A DNA stretch of 64,000 bases, taken from Skermanella sp. TT6 (GTDB lineage Bacteria; Pseudomonadota; Alphaproteobacteria; Azospirillales; Azospirillaceae). The position numbers and the translations under genes are program-made. The DNA is taken from positions 3,870,001-3,934,000 of the forward strand of contig NZ_CP067420.1 in assembly GCF_016653635.2 (NCBI RefSeq), given 5' to 3'. The stretch's first letter is position 1. Each line of letters opens with the position of its first letter. The notes beneath the pieces were generated by a model. The model was not told where the DNA came from. It did no database searches and saw only the letters and a list, made by a program, of their open reading frames with translations. Below, piece after piece: positions 52,599 through 61,955 of the stretch.

Positions 52599-54449
52599 TT
52601 ACGCGCCCTTGGGCGAGACGGTCCCTTCCGCCGTCGGCGGGGCGGCGACCGTCTTGGGCTTGGGAAGGTCGAGCTTGATCGACAGCTCTTTCAGCCGCTC
52701 CGCCGGGACCGGAGCCGGTGCCTGCATCAGCAGGTCCTCGGCGCGCTGGTTCAGCGGGAAGACGATGACCTCGCGGATGTTCGGCTCGTCCGCCAGGAGC
52801 ATGACGATGCGGTCGATGCCGGGAGCCGAGCCGCCGTGCGGCGGGGCGCCGAGCTTCATCGCCGACAGCATGCCGCCGAACCGGGCTTCCAGTTCCTCCG
52901 GAGGGTAGCCGGCGATCGCGAAGGCCTTGTACATCACCTCCGGCAGGTGGTTCCGGATGGCGCCCGACGACAGCTCGATGCCGTTGCAGACGATGTCGTA
53001 CTGGTAGGCGTTGATCGTCAGCGGATCCTGGGTCTCCAGCGCCTCCAGGCCGCCTTGGGGCATGGAGAACGGGTTGTGGCTGAAGTCGATCTTGCCGGTC
53101 TCCTCGTCCCGCTCGTACATCGGGAAATCGACGATCCAGCAGAACCGGAAGGCGTTCTTCTCGACGATGTCCAGGTCTTCGGCGATCCTGGTCCGGGCGA
53201 AGCCGGCCAGCTTGGCGGCGGGGCCGGGCTGATCGCAGACGAAGAACACGGCGTCGCCGTCGCTCAGCCCGACCGCCTCCCGCAGCGCCGCCTGGGCCGC
53301 TTCCGGCACGAACTTGGCGATCGGTCCCTTGCCGCCGCCGGACTCGAACAGGATGTAGCCGAGGCCGGGAGCGCCCAGGCCGCGGGCCCAGTCGTTCAGC
53401 TTGTCGAAGAAGCTGCGCGGGCGGTCGCCGACGGCAGGCGCGCGGATCGCGCGGACCACGCCGCCCTTGGCGATCACCGACTTGAACGCCTTGAACTCGA
53501 CGTCGTCGCGCTGGAACACCGCCGTCACGTCGGTGATGACCAGCGGGTTGCGCAGGTCCGGCTTGTCGTTGCCGTACTTCAGCATCGACTCGGCATAGGG
53601 GATGCGCGGGAACGGGTACGGGGTCAGCTCCGGCTTGGCGGGGCGGCGGAAGCCGCCGAACTCGTCGAAGATGCCGTACAGCACCGGCTCGATCGCCGCG
53701 AAGACGTCCTCCTGGGTGACGAAGGACATCTCGAAGTCGAGCTGGTAGAACTCGCCCGGGCTGCGGTCGGCGCGGCTGTCCTCGTCGCGGAAGCAGGGAG
53801 CGATCTGGAAATAGCGATCGTAGCCGGCCATCATCAGCAGCTGCTTGAACTGCTGCGGCGCCTGCGGCAGCGCGTAGAACTTGCCGGGATGCATGCGGCT
53901 CGGCACCAGGAAGTCCCGCGCCCCTTCCGGGCTGCTGGCGGTCAGGATCGGCGTCTGGAACTCGTTGAAGCCCTGCTCGATCATGCGGCGGCGGACCGAT
54001 GCGATGACCTGGGAGCGCAGCAGGATGTTCTGCTGCATCTTCTCGCGCCGTAGGTCCAGGAAGCGGTAGCGCAGGCGGATCTCCTCGCCGGCATCGGCCT
54101 CGCTGTTGACCTGCAGCGGCAGCGGATCGGCGGCGCTCTGCACCGCCAGTTCCTGGATCTGCACTTCGATCCGGCCGGTCGGCAGCTTGTCGTTGATCGT
54201 CTCGGGCGTGCGGCCGACAACCTTGCCGGTGACCGTGACGACCGACTCCAGGCGCAGCCCCTCGGCAACCTGGAACAGCGGGCTGGAGCTGTCGATCACG
54301 CACTGCGTCATCCCGTAGTGGTCGCGCAGGTCGATGAACAGCAGTTGTCCGTGGTCGCGCTTACGATTGATCCAGCCCGACAGGCGCACGATCTGGCCGG
54401 CATCGGTATCGCGCAGGGCACCGCAGGTGTGGGTCCGGTAGGGATGCAT
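52599..54449 (-). CDS. aspS: Aspartyl-tRNA synthetase (probably non-discriminating)
   Basis: A 616-residue bacterial-type class II synthetase. N-terminal OB-fold anticodon-binding domain ([23 protein letters not shown], split at RDHG), class II motif 1 ([17 protein letters not shown]), motif 2 ([19 protein letters not shown]), GAD insertion domain and motif 3 (GIDRIVMLL). His33 in RKRDHGQ corresponds to His31 of the Pseudomonas non-discriminating enzyme, where E. coli has Leu, so it may also charge tRNA-Asn and need GatCAB to amidate it. The ATG is correct by family alignment. It is convergent with rne through a shared terminator and divergent from rnd. Confidence 0.96.
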   Translation of the reverse strand: MHPYRTHTCGALRDTDAGQIVRLSGWINRKRDHGQLLFIDLRDHYGMTQCVIDSSSPLFQVAEGLRLESVVTVTGKVVGRTPETINDKLPTGRIEVQIQELAVQSAADPLPLQVNSEADAGEEIRLRYRFLDLRREKMQQNILLRSQVIASVRRRMIEQGFNEFQTPILTASSPEGARDFLVPSRMHPGKFYALPQAPQQFKQLLMMAGYDRYFQIAPCFRDEDSRADRSPGEFYQLDFEMSFVTQEDVFAAIEPVLYGIFDEFGGFRRPAKPELTPYPFPRIPYAESMLKYGNDKPDLRNPLVITDVTAVFQRDDVEFKAFKSVIAKGGVVRAIRAPAVGDRPRSFFDKLNDWARGLGAPGLGYILFESGGGKGPIAKFVPEAAQAALREAVGLSDGDAVFFVCDQPGPAAKLAGFARTRIAEDLDIVEKNAFRFCWIVDFPMYERDEETGKIDFSHNPFSMPQGGLEALETQDPLTINAYQYDIVCNGIELSSGAIRNHLPEVMYKAFAIAGYPPEELEARFGGMLSAMKLGAPPHGGSAPGIDRIVMLLADEPNIREVIVFPLNQRAEDLLMQAPAPVPAERLKELSIKLDLPKPKTVAAPPTAEGTVSPKGA

Positions 54450-54655
54450 GGGGAGCGCACCTTGAAATAACAGTTATGGGCGCCGCGAAACGGAATGCCG
54501 CGGCGCCGGCTCGGCCAGGGGGGACGGCGAAGGCATCGGCCCGCGATCCCGCCCCGGAGGTTGGATGATGGCGCAGAAGCACATGGATGCAAGGCGGTTG
54601 TCAAGTTGAAGCAGCCCCGCTTTTCCGGGCGGCTCGGGTGTTGTATGACTGTCGC

Positions 54656-55816
54656 ATGACTCTGATTTCGACCACAGCCGATCTGGAGGCGTTGTGCGAA
54701 CGTCTGAAGGCGGCGGAATACATCACCGTCGATACCGAATTCATGCGGGAGAAGACGTTCTGGCCCAAGCTGTGCCTGGTCCAGATCGCCGGACCGGATG
54801 AGGCCGCCGCGGTCGACCCGCTGGCGGACGGCATCGACCTGGCGCCGCTCTACCGCCTGATGGGCGATCCGTCGGTGCTCAAGGTGTTCCATGCCGCGCG
54901 CCAGGACGTGGAGATCTTCCACAATCTCGCGGGCGAGATTCCCAAGCCGCTGTTCGACACCCAGGTCGCCGCCATGGTCTGCGGCTTCGGCGACAGCGTC
55001 GGCTACGAGACGCTGATCGCCAAGCTGGCCGGCGCGCGGGTGGACAAGTCGTCGCGCTTCACCGACTGGTCGGCCCGTCCGCTGACCGAGCGGCAGCTGA
55101 CCTACGCCTTGTCCGACGTGACCCATCTCCGCCCGGCCTACGAGAAGCTGAAGCGCCGGCTGGTCCGAACCGACCGGGCGAGCTGGCTGGACGAGGAAAT
55201 GGCCGTGCTGACCGACCCGGCCACCTACCGGGTCGAGCCGGACGACGCCTGGAAGCGGCTCAAGGTCCGCACCGACAAGCCGCGCTTCCTCGCCATCCTC
55301 AAGGAACTGGCGGCTTGGCGGGAACGCGAGGCCCAGCGCAAGGACATCCCGCGCTCCCGCGTGCTGCGGGACGAGGCCCTGCTGGAAATCGCCTCCCACG
55401 CGCCCAGGTCGGTGGACGACCTCGCCCGAACGCGGGGCCTGGGGCGCAGCGTCGCCGAGGGCCGCTGGGGCACCGAACTGCTGGCGGCGGTGGAACGCGG
55501 CGTTTCCATGCCGGTCGGCGAATGCCCGACCGGCGAGCCCCGGCCGGAACTGCCGCCGGGCTTGGCGCCGATCGTCGAGCTGCTGCGCGTCCTGCTGAAG
55601 ATGCGGTGCGAGGACGAGCAGGTAGCAGCCAAGCTGGTCGCCAGCTCGTCCGACCTGGAAGCGATCGCGGCGGACGACGAGGCGCCGGTTCCCGCCCTGA
55701 AGGGGTGGCGTCGGGAGCTGTTCGGCGATCTGGCGCTGAAGCTGAAGCACGGCCGCGTCGCCCTGGCGGTCGAGGGCAAGCGGGTCAGGCTGGTTCCGCT
55801 CGACGAAAGCCGGTAG
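54656..55816 (+). CDS. rnd: Ribonuclease D
   Basis: A 386-residue 3'-5' exoribonuclease. The DEDDy active site is intact: Asp26 and Glu28 (VDTEF), Asp84 (HAARQDVEIF) and Tyr150/Asp154 (YALSDVTHL). An HRDC domain follows (ELAAWREREAQ to the C-terminal side of residue 290), with a weaker second one after residue 310. It trims structured RNA precursors including tRNA. The ATG directly precedes the first strand of the exonuclease fold. It ends 9 bp from the convergent ppx stop. Confidence 0.95.
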   Translation: MTLISTTADLEALCERLKAAEYITVDTEFMREKTFWPKLCLVQIAGPDEAAAVDPLADGIDLAPLYRLMGDPSVLKVFHAARQDVEIFHNLAGEIPKPLFDTQVAAMVCGFGDSVGYETLIAKLAGARVDKSSRFTDWSARPLTERQLTYALSDVTHLRPAYEKLKRRLVRTDRASWLDEEMAVLTDPATYRVEPDDAWKRLKVRTDKPRFLAILKELAAWREREAQRKDIPRSRVLRDEALLEIASHAPRSVDDLARTRGLGRSVAEGRWGTELLAAVERGVSMPVGECPTGEPRPELPPGLAPIVELLRVLLKMRCEDEQVAAKLVASSSDLEAIAADDEAPVPALKGWRRELFGDLALKLKHGRVALAVEGKRVRLVPLDESR

Positions 55817-55825
55817 GCCGCAGGC

Positions 55826-57340
55826 TTATCTCGGCGGCGCGATCACGATCTCGCCCCGCCGGTTCAGCCCCTTGGCGACCGCGTCCAGCCGGCGCTGCAC
55901 CGTGTCGCCGACCAGCACGCGGGCGTCTTCCGGAACGCAGAGGACGAGCGCCTCCTCGTCGATCGACAGGCTGGTGCGCTGAAGCAGGGCCGCGACGCCG
56001 CCGGTCAGCGTCTGGGCCAAGCGGAGCGCCAGGCCCAGGATGGCCGCCTTCGCCGCCCTGCCCTCCTGGACAAGGCCGCGCGCCACCGCCACCTGCGGAT
56101 CCTCGATCCGGCCGCCGTAGCGTGCATAGGCGACCAGGGCCAGGAAGGCCCGCTCCCCGTGGTCGACGCCGGCGAACGGCATGCGCAGGATCCGCATATA
56201 GGCGTGCTCCGCGCGGTAGTCCGGGTGCTCCGACCAGCCGAGATCGCTGAGCAGGCAGGAGGCGCGGCGCAGCCTGGCGGAAGCCTCGTCCTCCCCGGCG
56301 AACAGCGACGCCGTCCAGTTCGTGATGATCTCTCCCTGGCCGAACCGGCCGATCCGCCTGGCCAGTCCGGCGCAGGCGCTGATCAGGGGGTCCTCCCGCT
56401 GCTCCTGCGCGTCGAGCATGTCGAACAGCAGCCCCTCGCGCAGGCCGAAGGCGGAGAAGACCACCTCGGACGGCTCGACGATCGTCAGCAGCCGTTCGAG
56501 CGCCAGCGCGGCCAGGGGCAGCGTGTCCGACCGGCGCTTCGACACGCCGGATATCTTGTCCAGCGCCGACCGGTTGAGCCGGGATATCTCCCCCGCGAAA
56601 TCGCGGAGCTGGGCGCCGCCGACCGTGTAGTGATGGATGACGTGGAGCGGATGGTTCACCTGCTCCATGTGCAGCTTCGCCAGCGCGCGCCAGCTTCCGC
56701 CCACCGGATAGAAGGGCCGCCCCTTGTGCGCCGACAGCCAGGGCAGCGCCTGCAGGTGCTGGTCGATGTTCCGGGCCGCAGCAGCCGTCTTGCCGCCGCA
56801 GGACTCGACCAGCCGCAGGGGGCCGAGCGGCATGGTGACCTGGGGTCCGATGGCGCCGCGCTCCAGCCCGACCAATTCCAGGCTGCCGCCGCCCAGGTCG
56901 CCCACGAGCCCGTCGGCCCCCGGCGTGCCTGACAGCACCCCCATGGCCGACAGGCGCGCCTCCTCCTCGCCGGCGATGGTACGGACGGTCAGGCCGGTCC
57001 TGCTCTTGACCGCCTCGACGAACTCGGCGCCGTCGGCGGCATCGCGCACGGCTGCGGTCGCCAGCACGTCGGTCCGGGAGACGTCCATGCCGTCGATCAG
57101 GCGGCCGAAGCGGGCGATGTTGTCCAGCGCCAGCGTCACGCCGTCCGGGTTGAGCCGGCCGGTCTTCTCGACCGTGCGGCCCAGCCCGCACATGATCTTC
57201 TCGTTGAACAGGGGCACCGGCGCCCTGTGGAGGCCGTCATAGACGACGAGCCGGATCGAGTTCGAACCGATGTCGATGACGGCGATCCGCTCGGAACGCT
57301 GGAGGTCGGCAGCCGGACGCCGATCGAGGGTGAGGGTCAT
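55826..57340 (-). CDS. ppx: Exopolyphosphatase (Ppx/GppA family)
   Basis: A 504-residue actin-like phosphatase: IAVIDIGSNSIRLVVYDG at the N-terminus, ATAAVRDA, GEEEARLSAMGVLSG, the GDLGGGSLEL phosphate-binding loop, and an HD-like helical C-terminal part (from about 320) with the longer form of Ppx. It cleaves terminal phosphate from polyphosphate or pppGpp. It is 32 bp downstream of ppk on the same strand, which fixes the likely substrate as polyphosphate. Start ATG supported by family alignment, following about 18 residues of a hydrophilic extension. Confidence 0.94.
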   Translation of the reverse strand: MTLTLDRRPAADLQRSERIAVIDIGSNSIRLVVYDGLHRAPVPLFNEKIMCGLGRTVEKTGRLNPDGVTLALDNIARFGRLIDGMDVSRTDVLATAAVRDAADGAEFVEAVKSRTGLTVRTIAGEEEARLSAMGVLSGTPGADGLVGDLGGGSLELVGLERGAIGPQVTMPLGPLRLVESCGGKTAAAARNIDQHLQALPWLSAHKGRPFYPVGGSWRALAKLHMEQVNHPLHVIHHYTVGGAQLRDFAGEISRLNRSALDKISGVSKRRSDTLPLAALALERLLTIVEPSEVVFSAFGLREGLLFDMLDAQEQREDPLISACAGLARRIGRFGQGEIITNWTASLFAGEDEASARLRRASCLLSDLGWSEHPDYRAEHAYMRILRMPFAGVDHGERAFLALVAYARYGGRIEDPQVAVARGLVQEGRAAKAAILGLALRLAQTLTGGVAALLQRTSLSIDEEALVLCVPEDARVLVGDTVQRRLDAVAKGLNRRGEIVIAPPR

Positions 57341-57372
57341 GTCGTGGTGCCCGTCGCGCCTTTATGGACTTG

Positions 57373-59520
57373 CTACTTGGATTGGAGAACCAGGCGCGGA
57401 GGAATCCGCGCCCCGGAGATCGCGCTGCCGCGGCCGGACAGGCTGGGATTGGTCATGAAATAGGTATGGGCGCTGAAAGCGTCCTTGTCGACCTTGGCGC
57501 GGCGGTAGGAGCCGTCGGACGACAGGAACCAGCTTTGCGCGTCGTCCTTCAGGTTGGCGACCATGATCTGGTCCAGGACCTGCTGGTGGACCGTCGGGTT
57601 CTCGATCGGTACCAGCGTTTCGATCCGGCGGTCCAGGTTGCGCGGCATCCAGTCGGCCGAGGAGATGAAGACCTTGGCCTCGGGCGACGGGAGGGTATGG
57701 CCGTTGCCGAAGCACACGATGCGGCCATGCTCCAGGAACCGCCCGACGATGCTCTTGACCCTGATATTGTCGGACAGGCCGGGAACGCCGGGGCGCAGGC
57801 AGCAGATGCCGCGCATGATCATGTCGATCAGGACGCCCGCCTGGGACGCCTCGTACAGCTTGTCGATCAGGCGCGAATCGACCAGCGAGTTCAGCTTGAC
57901 CCAGATCCGGGCCGGCTTGCCGGCGCGGGCGAAGGCGATCTCCCGGTCGATCAGCTCGACCAGCTTCTCGCGCAAGGCCAGGGGAGCTATGGCGACCTTC
58001 TCCAGCGATTTCGGCGTCGCGTAGCCGGTCATGTAGTTGAACATGAAGGCGGCATCGTGGCAGAGGGCCGGGTCGCAGGTGAAGAACGACAGGTCGGTGT
58101 AGACCTTGGCGGTGATCGGGTGGTAGTTGCCGGTGCCGAAATGGACGTAGCTGCGCAGCCCCTTGGCCTCGCGCCGGACCACCAGCGACACCTTGGCGTG
58201 GGTCTTCAGGTCGACGAAGCCGTAGACCACCTGGGCTCCGGCGCGCTCCAGGTCGCGGGCCCACTGGATGTTCGCCTCCTCGTCGAAGCGGGCCTTCAGC
58301 TCGACCATGGCGGTGACCGTCTTGCCGGCCTCCGCCGCCTCGATCAGGGCCGCCACGATGGGCGAGTTCTTGCTGGTCCGGTACAGCGTCTGCTTGATCG
58401 CCACCACCGCCGGGTCGCGCGCCGCCTGCCGAAGGAACTGCACCACCACGTCGAAGCTCTCGTAGGGGTGGTGGACGACGATGTCCTTGTGCCGGATCGC
58501 CGCGAAGCAGTCGCCGCCGAAATCGCGGATCCGTTCCGGGAACCGGGCGTTGTAAGGCGGGAAGACGAGGTCCGGACGCTCCTCGATGATGAGCTGCTTG
58601 GTATCGACCAGGCCGATCAGCCCTTCCAGCACGAACACGTCGTCGTTGGAGACGGAGAGCTGGTTGCGCAGGAACTCCCGCAGGTCCGGCGCCATTCCGA
58701 TATTGACCGCCAGCCGGATGACGCTGCCGCGCCGGCGGCGCTTCAGCGCGCTTTCGAAGGTGCGGACCAGATCCTCCGCCTCCTCGTCGATCTCCATCTC
58801 GCTGTCGCGCAGGATCCTGAACACGCCGTGCCCGGTCAGCTTGAACGGCGCCGGGAAGATCCGGTCGAGGAACAGCAGGACGAGCTGTTCAAGCAGGACG
58901 AACCGCACGTCCGATCCGGGCAGCCGGATGAAGCGCTCCAGCTGGGACGGCATCGGCAGCAGGGCGTCCAGGTTCTGGCTGCGGTCCGGGTCGTAGAGCT
59001 GCAGCGCCAGGCTGAATCCCAGGTTGGGGATGAACGGGAACGGATGGGCCGGATCGACCGCGATGGGCGTCAGGAGCGGGAAGATGTCGTCGAGGAAACG
59101 GGCCTCCAGCCAATCCATCTCGCTGTCGGTGAGCTCGCTGGGGTCCACCACGGTGATCCCGGCCTCGCGCAGTTCCTTCCGGAGCGTCCGCCAGCCGTTC
59201 TGCTGGTCGCGCATCAGCTCGATCACGCGCTGGTTGACGGCGGCCAGCTGCTGGGCCGGGCTGAGATTGTCGTCGGACAGCGTCGTGATCCCGGCGCGGA
59301 CCTGGGCCTTCAGTCCCGCGACCCGGACCATGTAGAATTCGTCGAGGTTGCTCGCGGAGATCGACAGGAACCGCAGCCGCTCCAGCAGGGGATGGTTGAC
59401 GTTCAGCGATTCCTCGAGGACCCTCTGGTTGAACGCCAGCCAGGACAGTTCACGGTTGATGAACCGGTCCGGAGAAGTCGGATCGATGTCGGGTGTCTCG
59501 ATTTCCTGCGCGCTGGTCAC
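57373..59520 (-). CDS. ppk: Polyphosphate kinase 1
   Basis: A 715-residue enzyme with the four PPK1 domains. The N-domain contains [19 protein letters not shown] and the motif [20 protein letters not shown]. His460 in [11 protein letters not shown] is the expected autophosphorylated histidine. The C-terminus has [20 protein letters not shown] and [15 protein letters not shown]. It makes polyphosphate from ATP at the inner membrane. GTG start with GAGGA upstream. It is the first gene of the ppk-ppx operon and is divergent from sixA. Confidence 0.97.
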   Translation of the reverse strand: MTSAQEIETPDIDPTSPDRFINRELSWLAFNQRVLEESLNVNHPLLERLRFLSISASNLDEFYMVRVAGLKAQVRAGITTLSDDNLSPAQQLAAVNQRVIELMRDQQNGWRTLRKELREAGITVVDPSELTDSEMDWLEARFLDDIFPLLTPIAVDPAHPFPFIPNLGFSLALQLYDPDRSQNLDALLPMPSQLERFIRLPGSDVRFVLLEQLVLLFLDRIFPAPFKLTGHGVFRILRDSEMEIDEEAEDLVRTFESALKRRRRGSVIRLAVNIGMAPDLREFLRNQLSVSNDDVFVLEGLIGLVDTKQLIIEERPDLVFPPYNARFPERIRDFGGDCFAAIRHKDIVVHHPYESFDVVVQFLRQAARDPAVVAIKQTLYRTSKNSPIVAALIEAAEAGKTVTAMVELKARFDEEANIQWARDLERAGAQVVYGFVDLKTHAKVSLVVRREAKGLRSYVHFGTGNYHPITAKVYTDLSFFTCDPALCHDAAFMFNYMTGYATPKSLEKVAIAPLALREKLVELIDREIAFARAGKPARIWVKLNSLVDSRLIDKLYEASQAGVLIDMIMRGICCLRPGVPGLSDNIRVKSIVGRFLEHGRIVCFGNGHTLPSPEAKVFISSADWMPRNLDRRIETLVPIENPTVHQQVLDQIMVANLKDDAQSWFLSSDGSYRRAKVDKDAFSAHTYFMTNPSLSGRGSAISGARIPPRLVLQSK

Positions 59521-59603
59521 GGGTTCCTCGGGGCTCGAACGATTAACGGAATGGTCACGATAGCGCGACTCGGTTACGCTTTGACAGGCGAACGGTCGGC
59601 ACT

Positions 59604-59653
59604 GCCGGATTCCGCCGCGCGCGGCGACGAAATCCGGCGGGGGTGGCCGGATT
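59604..59653. repeat. Inverted/direct 8-bp repeats between ppk and sixA
   Basis: GCCGGATT (59604-59611), its complement AATCCGGC (59631-59638) and GCCGGATT again (59646-59653) lie in the 193-bp gap between the divergent ppk and sixA genes. The centre of the first pair is a 14-bp palindrome (CGCCGCGCGCGGCG). The arrangement could be an operator or a transcript hairpin. Confidence 0.7.
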
Positions 59654-59713
59654 CCACGGCATCTGCGTCTGCCGAACGCGAATAGGGGATACCTTGAGGC
59701 TCACGTCAATACA

Positions 59714-60232
59714 ATGAAGACGCTTTACCTGCTCCGGCACGCGAAATCCGCCTGGAACGACCCGTCCCTCGATGACCATGACCGGCCCCTGGCTCCCCGG
59801 GGAGCCCGCGCCGCGACCCTGATCGGCCGCCACCTGCGCGGCGACGGGTTCCACCCCGACGTCATTCTCTGCTCGACGGCGCGCCGGGCGGTCGACACCC
59901 TGGCGCTGGTCACCGCCCAGCTGGGCACCGGCCAGGTGACCGCCGAATACGATCATGGACTGTACCTGAGCGGCGAGAGGGCGCTGCTGGACCGGCTGCG
60001 ACGCCTGCCCGAGGGTGCCGCCACGGTCCTGCTGGTCGCGCACAATCCCGATCTGCACAACCTGGCGCAGGATCTGGCGGGGAACGGCGACGCCTCCCTC
60101 CTGCGCGGTCTCGCCGGAAAGTTTCCGACGGCGGCCCTGGCGGTGCTCACCTTCGCCCAAGGTTCCTGGAGCGACATCGGGTCGCGCGCGGGAACGCTCT
60201 CCAACCTCGTCCTTCCGAAAAAATTAACTTAA
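59714..60232 (+). CDS. sixA: Histidine phosphatase SixA family protein
   Basis: A 172-residue branch-1 histidine phosphatase. The RHG-type motif LRHAKS at residues 7-12 carries catalytic His9. Arg20s in DDHDRPLAPRGARAA and the second His in LVAHNPDLHN complete the pocket. SixA removes phosphate from phospho-His on HPt-type proteins or related substrates. The start ATG is followed at once by the first beta strand. It lies upstream of the CYTH-CHAD gene (33 bp gap, same strand), and its position beside ppk is a recurrent pairing that may reflect a polyphosphate or phosphotransfer link. Confidence 0.9.
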   Translation: MKTLYLLRHAKSAWNDPSLDDHDRPLAPRGARAATLIGRHLRGDGFHPDVILCSTARRAVDTLALVTAQLGTGQVTAEYDHGLYLSGERALLDRLRRLPEGAATVLLVAHNPDLHNLAQDLAGNGDASLLRGLAGKFPTAALAVLTFAQGSWSDIGSRAGTLSNLVLPKKLT

Positions 60233-60265
60233 CGCTGGGTACGGGGGTCGGGTATCAACAAAAGG

Positions 60266-61936
60266 ATGACGCCCCCGACCAGCGAGGCTGCTCCGCCCGT
60301 GCCGAACAACCGCGACAGCACGAACCTGCAACCGATGGACACGGCTCCACCGGAAAAGGATTTCCGCGGGGCGGCGCCCGCGGCGCCGCAGGCGGCGCGG
60401 GAGATCGAGCTGAAGCTGTACGTCGCCCCCGGCAACCTCGCCCGGCTGGTGAGGCACCCCGCCCTGGTCGGGCTGCAGCAGGGTACCGCCGCCAGCCAGC
60501 GCCTCTACACCGTCTATTACGACACGCCGGACCTGGCGCTCGCCGCCTACGGAGTGGCCCTGCGCGTACGCCGCCAGGGCGCCCAGCGCATCCAGGCGGT
60601 CAAGACCATGAACAGCGAGACACCGGGAGACGCGGCGGCCGTCGCCGTCCGGCGCGAATGGGAATGGCAGATCCCTTCCGACGATCCGGACATCTCCCTG
60701 CTCACCCTGGACGGCGTGCGCGAGGTCGTGCCCCAGGACGCCCTTCCGGCGATCCGGCCGATGTTCCTGACGGACTTCCAGCGCACCACCCTGATGCTCC
60801 GCCCCGATCCGCTGACCGCGATCGAGGTCGCCCTGGACACGGGCGAGATCCGGGCGGGCGTGGCGCACCGGCCGATCAGCGAGGTCGAGCTTGAACTGAA
60901 GGCCGGATCGATCACCGCCCTGTTCGAGCTGGCCCACGAACTCCAGCGGATCGTGCCGCTGCGCATCGCGACGGAGAGCAAGGCGGAAGCCGGCTTCGCC
61001 CTGGTCACGGGCGCGCTGCCGCGGTCGTCGAAGGCTCCGCCCCTGGGCCTGACGCCCGCCACCACCGTGGCCGAGGGTTTCCGCCATATCGTGCGCAACT
61101 GCATGGTACACGCGCTCGCCAACCAGGCCTGCGCCGTGACCGGCGTGGAGGCCGAGGGCATCCACCAGATGCGGGTGGCCCTGAGGCGCCTGCGCTCCGC
61201 GCTGACCCTGTTCGACGACGTGATCGCGTCGCCCGATGCGCGGATGCTGAAGGACGAGGTCAAGTGGCTGGCCGAACGCCTGGGGCCGGCACGCGACTGG
61301 GACAACCTCCAGACGCTCTTCTTCGAGCCCTATGCCGAGAAGCAGGGAAGCGACGAGGGCGTCCGCCTGCTGGGCCAGGCCATCGCGGACTCGCGCCGCT
61401 CCGCCCATGCCCGCGCGGCCGAAGCCCTGCACGCGCCGCGCTACACGACGCTGATGCTGGGCCTCGGCGGCTGGCTGGAGTCCGGACGCTGGAACGAGGA
61501 TGCCGCACCCGACGTCCGGCTGCTCCTGGCCCGGCCGATGCCCGAACTGGCCGGGAGCTGGCTGGCCCTGCGACACCGCAAGTCCCGCAAGTCGGGGCGG
61601 CAGATCCGCAAGCTGGACGCCGACCAGCGGCACGAGTTGCGGATCAGCTTCAAGAAGCTGCGCTACGCCGTCGAGTTCTTCCGCGGCCTCTACCCCGCCG
61701 CCGCGGTCCGGCCGTACCTGGATTCGGTCGAGGCCCTGCAGGACCTGCTGGGCACCCTGAACGATGCCGCCGTCAGCCGCCGCATGATCGACGCGCTGTC
61801 CGCCGATGCCGGCCGGGACGTCAGGCGGGCGGCGGGCGATTTCGGCGACTGGCTCGACCGGCGGATGCGCCGGCATCTGGCCGACCTGCCCGAGCGCTGG
61901 CGCGACTACGAGAAGGCTGAACCGTTCTGGGGATGA
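60266..61936 (+). CDS. CYTH-CHAD domain protein
   Basis: A 556-residue protein. Residues ~45-255 are a CYTH (triphosphate tunnel) domain with the EXEXK motif EIELK (46-50), and a long Arg/Lys series including RVRRQG. Residues ~275-540 are a CHAD helical domain with conserved His/Lys/Arg clusters (HQMRVALRRLRSALTLF, RISFKKLRYAVEFFRGLYP). CYTH handles triphosphates or inorganic polyphosphate; CHAD binds polyphosphate chains. The gene is next to sixA, which in turn faces ppk-ppx, so a polyphosphate role is well supported. Substrate direction is not known. It has a Pro-rich 40-residue N-terminus. Confidence 0.93.
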   Translation: MTPPTSEAAPPVPNNRDSTNLQPMDTAPPEKDFRGAAPAAPQAAREIELKLYVAPGNLARLVRHPALVGLQQGTAASQRLYTVYYDTPDLALAAYGVALRVRRQGAQRIQAVKTMNSETPGDAAAVAVRREWEWQIPSDDPDISLLTLDGVREVVPQDALPAIRPMFLTDFQRTTLMLRPDPLTAIEVALDTGEIRAGVAHRPISEVELELKAGSITALFELAHELQRIVPLRIATESKAEAGFALVTGALPRSSKAPPLGLTPATTVAEGFRHIVRNCMVHALANQACAVTGVEAEGIHQMRVALRRLRSALTLFDDVIASPDARMLKDEVKWLAERLGPARDWDNLQTLFFEPYAEKQGSDEGVRLLGQAIADSRRSAHARAAEALHAPRYTTLMLGLGGWLESGRWNEDAAPDVRLLLARPMPELAGSWLALRHRKSRKSGRQIRKLDADQRHELRISFKKLRYAVEFFRGLYPAAAVRPYLDSVEALQDLLGTLNDAAVSRRMIDALSADAGRDVRRAAGDFGDWLDRRMRRHLADLPERWRDYEKAEPFWG

Positions 61937-61955
61937 AGAATTGGGACGATCCGGC

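Noticed and set aside
59521-59713. PhoB box in the ppk/sixA control region
   Set aside because: Only one half-site resembling CTGTCA(A) was found and the second repeat is poor.
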